From a virus, in the IMG/VR virus record IMGVR_UViG_3300009103_002187, positions 1-64,000 of that record: 64,000 nt of DNA. One strand, written 5' to 3'. Position 1 is the first letter of the stretch; each line of letters starts with the position of its first letter. Below the pieces are notes generated by a model. That model was not told the DNA's origin. It searched no databases and saw only the letters and a list, made by a program, of their open reading frames with translations. Positions 61,892 through 64,000 of this stretch are shown here, one piece after another. A program made the translations under genes and the position numbers.

Positions 61892-62574
61892 TGAAAAGAG
61901 TGATCATTTCTGACACTCACATCGGCACAAAATTCTACAAAGCAGAGGAGCTGCTAAATTTTCTAGCATCTGAAACTTATGATCAGCTTATCTTGGCCGG
62001 AGATATCATTGACTTTATTAAAATTCCTGTTTTCACTGAGCGCTGTCTCAGAATAGTTGAAACAATTAGCGAACAAAAAGATGTTATCTATATCGTGGGA
62101 AATCATGATGAAAGCTTGATCAATGTTGCTGGCAAATCATTAAAAAATATTACATTTGTAAAAAGATACGATTTTGAAGATGGTGGAAGAAAATTCAGAA
62201 TAGAGCACGGTGATGCCTATGACAAAGGCGCATTAGCTAATCGAGTGTTCGTAAAACTTTTATCTGTTATTCAAAATATGCTTGAGTTCACCTTTAACTT
62301 TGATTTCACAACATGGTGGACTGAAATTCAAATTAAAAAGCATAAACTAAGAAGCATCATTAACATTCTTCGGCATCATCCAAAGATTGACGTTTTTATT
62401 ATGGGTCACACTCATATTCCAGAAGCTTTAATTTGGGTAGATGAAGATCAAAATATCAAAACTTATATTAACGCCGGAGACTGGGTCACACACCAAACAT
62501 ACGTCACAGTAATAGACGGTGTTTCTAGATTAAGAAAATTTAATCACGAGAAGAAATCTTCACAAGATCACTAA
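61891..62574 (+). CDS. Metallophosphoesterase (LpxH-like)
   Basis: This is a 227-residue plus-strand enzyme with the full calcineurin-like set: SDTHIGTKF (about 8), LAGDIIDF, VGNHDE, IEHGDAYD and GHTHIPE. Overall it resembles UDP-2,3-diacylglucosamine hydrolase/UDP-sugar-type phosphoesterases, which act in LPS synthesis, and also general phosphodiesterases. AGGAG precedes the start. It is the only plus-strand gene outside the 19.7-21.4 kb island; its 3' end overlaps the convergent 86-aa gene by 35 bp. If LpxH-like, host envelope modification is possible, but the substrate is unknown. Confidence 0.82.
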   Translation: MKRVIISDTHIGTKFYKAEELLNFLASETYDQLILAGDIIDFIKIPVFTERCLRIVETISEQKDVIYIVGNHDESLINVAGKSLKNITFVKRYDFEDGGRKFRIEHGDAYDKGALANRVFVKLLSVIQNMLEFTFNFDFTTWWTEIQIKKHKLRSIINILRHHPKIDVFIMGHTHIPEALIWVDEDQNIKTYINAGDWVTHQTYVTVIDGVSRLRKFNHEKKSSQDH

Positions 62575-62800
62575 TTGGAATTGATTCAATTTTTCCTGTC
62601 TGAAGAAGAACGTTTCCCAATCTCGATGTCCCAGGGACACGATTTTTATCCCAGCCCACTAAAATTCCTATTAATCGCTCCCGCAAATCTAACTCTGACC
62701 CTTCAGGTATCGTTAAAAACATATCCCATCTTTGAGGCTTTAAAAAAAAGACAAGATCACCGATTCCTATTTTAAATTTCTTTTTTATCTTTGTTGCCAT
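62540..62800 (-). CDS. Small SH3-like hypothetical protein
   Basis: This 86-residue basic protein (MATKIKKKFKIGIGDLVFFL) has GDLVFFLKPQRW, LIGILVGWDKNRVPGTS and NVLLQTGKIESIPISDLVKI, a small beta-barrel pattern similar to the 89-aa protein at 9312-9581. Overlap with the convergent phosphoesterase (35 bp) is unusual, but both frames look coding. No family recognised. Confidence 0.5.
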   Translation of the reverse strand: MATKIKKKFKIGIGDLVFFLKPQRWDMFLTIPEGSELDLRERLIGILVGWDKNRVPGTSRLGNVLLQTGKIESIPISDLVKISSRD

Positions 62801-62808
62801 TTTCTAGA

Positions 62809-63261
62809 TTATTCAAGACACTTAAAATCGTCTTTGAGGCGGTCACCGATCTCTTCATACTGATTTAATTCAGCAGTAAATGAACCCAAGCCAAAATCAA
62901 ATTCTATCAATGCTGAATCTTCTGATAATTGAGACTTTACACACTGAGAACCTATCAATAAGCAGTCAGTTATCATCTCATCTTCCCCAAAATAATAATT
63001 TCCAAAAACTTCAGTTGATTCACACGGACGAGTTTCATACTCATCTTGTATGATATAGATTCCCTCCGTGTGATAAATCCAACCAGTCAAATAATCATCC
63101 TCATCCTGAAAAAGCTGGAGATGCATATTTGTATCAATTTCAACCCACCCTGGATTATTTTGATACACATTTCCCGACCACATGCCCGGCAGGAGACAAA
63201 TATCGTCACATATTACCGTCTCTGAAAAACAGCCCATAAGGAAAAACATAAGGAAAAACAC
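62809..63261 (-). CDS. Small Cys-rich lipoprotein
   Basis: This 150-residue protein starts at GTG 63261 (MFFLMFFLMGC), a short hydrophobic signal with lipobox LMGC, so Cys11 would be lipidated. Shorter starts at internal ATGs would shorten the signal. The mature part has several cysteines (ICDDICLLPG, RPCESTEV, DCLLIGSQC, FKCLE) and acidic loops, probably an extracytoplasmic beta-rich protein. Possible roles are superinfection exclusion or envelope change. No family recognised. Confidence 0.6.
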   Translation of the reverse strand: MFFLMFFLMGCFSETVICDDICLLPGMWSGNVYQNNPGWVEIDTNMHLQLFQDEDDYLTGWIYHTEGIYIIQDEYETRPCESTEVFGNYYFGEDEMITDCLLIGSQCVKSQLSEDSALIEFDFGLGSFTAELNQYEEIGDRLKDDFKCLE

Positions 63262-63272
63262 GGCTATAACTA

Positions 63273-63704
63273 TTAGTTCTCGCCAAATGTCTCCTTTAAA
63301 AAGCTATGATAATTGCTTAACGCCCTATCTTTTGGCTCTACGTTTCGCCATTCACCCACACAAAATATTTGATAAGCATCAGAAGCATACTTTCCAATCC
63401 CATAAAGAACCTTAGGATCTTCTTTCCAGTTCTTTTTAAGGTAGCCATCAGACATTTGAATCAATGTATTTGCACGCCTTTTAGACAATCCTAAGGGTTG
63501 TATCATTTCCTGAACTTCAAATAAATTAGCTTTAGCTGCCTGCTTGGGACCCGAATATTTCTTAAAAAATTTCCACAAATAGGGTTCGGCATCGACCCTT
63601 CTAGTTAAATTGCAAAAAATACAAGCAACAAATATTTTCCAAGGATCGTGATACAAATGTTCCTGAATTAGATTGTATGGTGACTTTGGTGGAATCCACG
63701 ACAT
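63273..63704 (-). CDS. HhH-GPD DNA glycosylase (MBD4-like)
   Basis: This is a 143-residue protein, short for its family. YHDPWKIFVACIFCNLTRRV (about 17-36) and PYLWKFFKKY start the domain. IQPLGLSKRRANTLIQMSDG (about 68-87) resembles the helix-hairpin-helix, and LYGIGKYASDAYQIF with a following DRALSNYHSFL fits the GxGKYxxDA..x..D of MBD4-type glycosylases (catalytic Asp in PKDRALSNY). It excises mismatched U or T. It ends 12 bp before the lipoprotein's GTG. It would complement the Fpg/Nei enzyme. Confidence 0.78.
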   Translation of the reverse strand: MSWIPPKSPYNLIQEHLYHDPWKIFVACIFCNLTRRVDAEPYLWKFFKKYSGPKQAAKANLFEVQEMIQPLGLSKRRANTLIQMSDGYLKKNWKEDPKVLYGIGKYASDAYQIFCVGEWRNVEPKDRALSNYHSFLKETFGEN

Positions 63705-63751
63705 AGTAATATTATAAAGAGAAAAATAGAAGAATTACATTACAATTTCTA

Positions 63752-64000
63752 TTAAAACGAAAAAGACTCTCCACATCCGCAGCTTCTTTTTGCTGAGGGA
63801 ATATTAAATTCTAGACCTGATTTAAGAAGGTCTTCCTTGTAGTCTATCTCCATTCCATTAAGATAGATGTATGACTTAAGATCAACGCAGAGCTTAACAT
63901 CATTAAATTCAAAAATCTTATCCTTTTCATCAGGAACAGAGATAAAGCTATAATCAAACATAAAGCCAGAACAACCTCCTCCTCTGAGGCTGATTTTAAG
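63752..64000 (-). CDS. A-type Fe-S cluster carrier (IscA/SufA/HesB-like), 5' end outside window
   Basis: The frame is open at the right edge, so the N-terminus is missing; an internal ATG at 63961 should not be taken as the start. The visible 82 residues begin LKISLRGGGCSGF, a HesB motif with the first Cys, and end CGCGESFSF, which provides the other two Cys (C-x-C) of the cluster site. These carriers hand Fe-S clusters to target enzymes. No Fe-S assembly partner is visible here. In a phage it might mature a cluster-bearing enzyme such as a radical-SAM or glycosylase. Confidence 0.85.
   Translation of the reverse strand, partial: LKISLRGGGCSGFMFDYSFISVPDEKDKIFEFNDVKLCVDLKSYIYLNGMEIDYKEDLLKSGLEFNIPSAKRSCGCGESFSF

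Overview
The window looks like part of the genome of a large tailed bacteriophage (Caudoviricetes), probably a jumbo or near-jumbo myovirus of a Gram-negative, perhaps aquatic host. This rests on repetitive tail-fibre-like proteins, densely packed small genes with stop/start overlaps (TAATG, TGATG, TAGTG), a phage-type nucleotide-metabolism set, its own sigma factor and chaperonin, and the lack of ribosomal or other cellular housekeeping operons. No terminase, portal, capsid or sheath gene is visible. Nearly all genes lie on the minus strand. The exceptions are a two-gene plus-strand island at 19.7-21.4 kb and one phosphoesterase at 61.9 kb.

Layout, left to right. 1-7.75 kb: three large glycine/serine-rich tail-fibre-like genes; the first runs off the left edge and the largest (1531 aa) holds a tandem duplication of about 580 residues. 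7.7-18.5 kb: a small HTH protein, ATP-dependent DNA ligase, a sigma-70-like factor whose region 4.2 seems to be encoded by the next ORF, Hsp20, a HELGH metalloprotease, GroEL and a PD-(D/E)XK-like nuclease. 19.7-21.4 kb: exported trypsin-like protease and von Willebrand A protein. 21.4-27.6 kb: five end-to-end genes with nucleotidyltransferase, ligase-like, adenylyltransferase-like and phosphoesterase folds. 27.7-41.1 kb: many acidic or low-complexity proteins, several with recurring terminal motifs, plus two ParB-like proteins, small membrane proteins (holin/spanin candidates), a superoxide dismutase-like protein and a 920-aa membrane protein. 41.2-51.1 kb: dCMP deaminase, DHH phosphoesterase, thymidine kinase, cupin, IMPDH/GMP reductase, sugar epimerase, a kinase/TS-like fusion, a HAD phosphatase and DnaE-type polymerase. 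51.2-64 kb: a 952-aa fusion built around a CCA-adding-enzyme-like domain, a Cys-His-Asp protein, a second epimerase, type II glutamine synthetase, deoxyribosyltransferase, ThyX, two MazG-like proteins (one fused to HAD), two DNA glycosylases and an A-type Fe-S carrier cut by the right edge.

The most striking global signal is a pair of short motifs found on more than a dozen otherwise unrelated proteins: an N-terminal (sometimes internal or C-terminal) basic helix of the form LRxLIxEE, and a C-terminal RWxxLAGL. The first resembles in position and character the T4 capsid-targeting sequence cleaved by the prohead protease at (I/L)xE. My inference is that these genes encode a large set of proteins packaged in the virion, including enzymes (HAD phosphatase, SOD-like, nucleotidyltransferases, the CCA/metallopeptidase fusion, Cys-His-Asp protein, ParB-like pair). 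The remaining enzymes form a coherent dNTP and nitrogen programme: dCMP to dUMP, dUTP removal, ThyX and thymidine kinase to dTMP, purine interconversion, base salvage and glutamine supply, feeding a phage DnaE replicase with ligase and base-excision repair enzymes.
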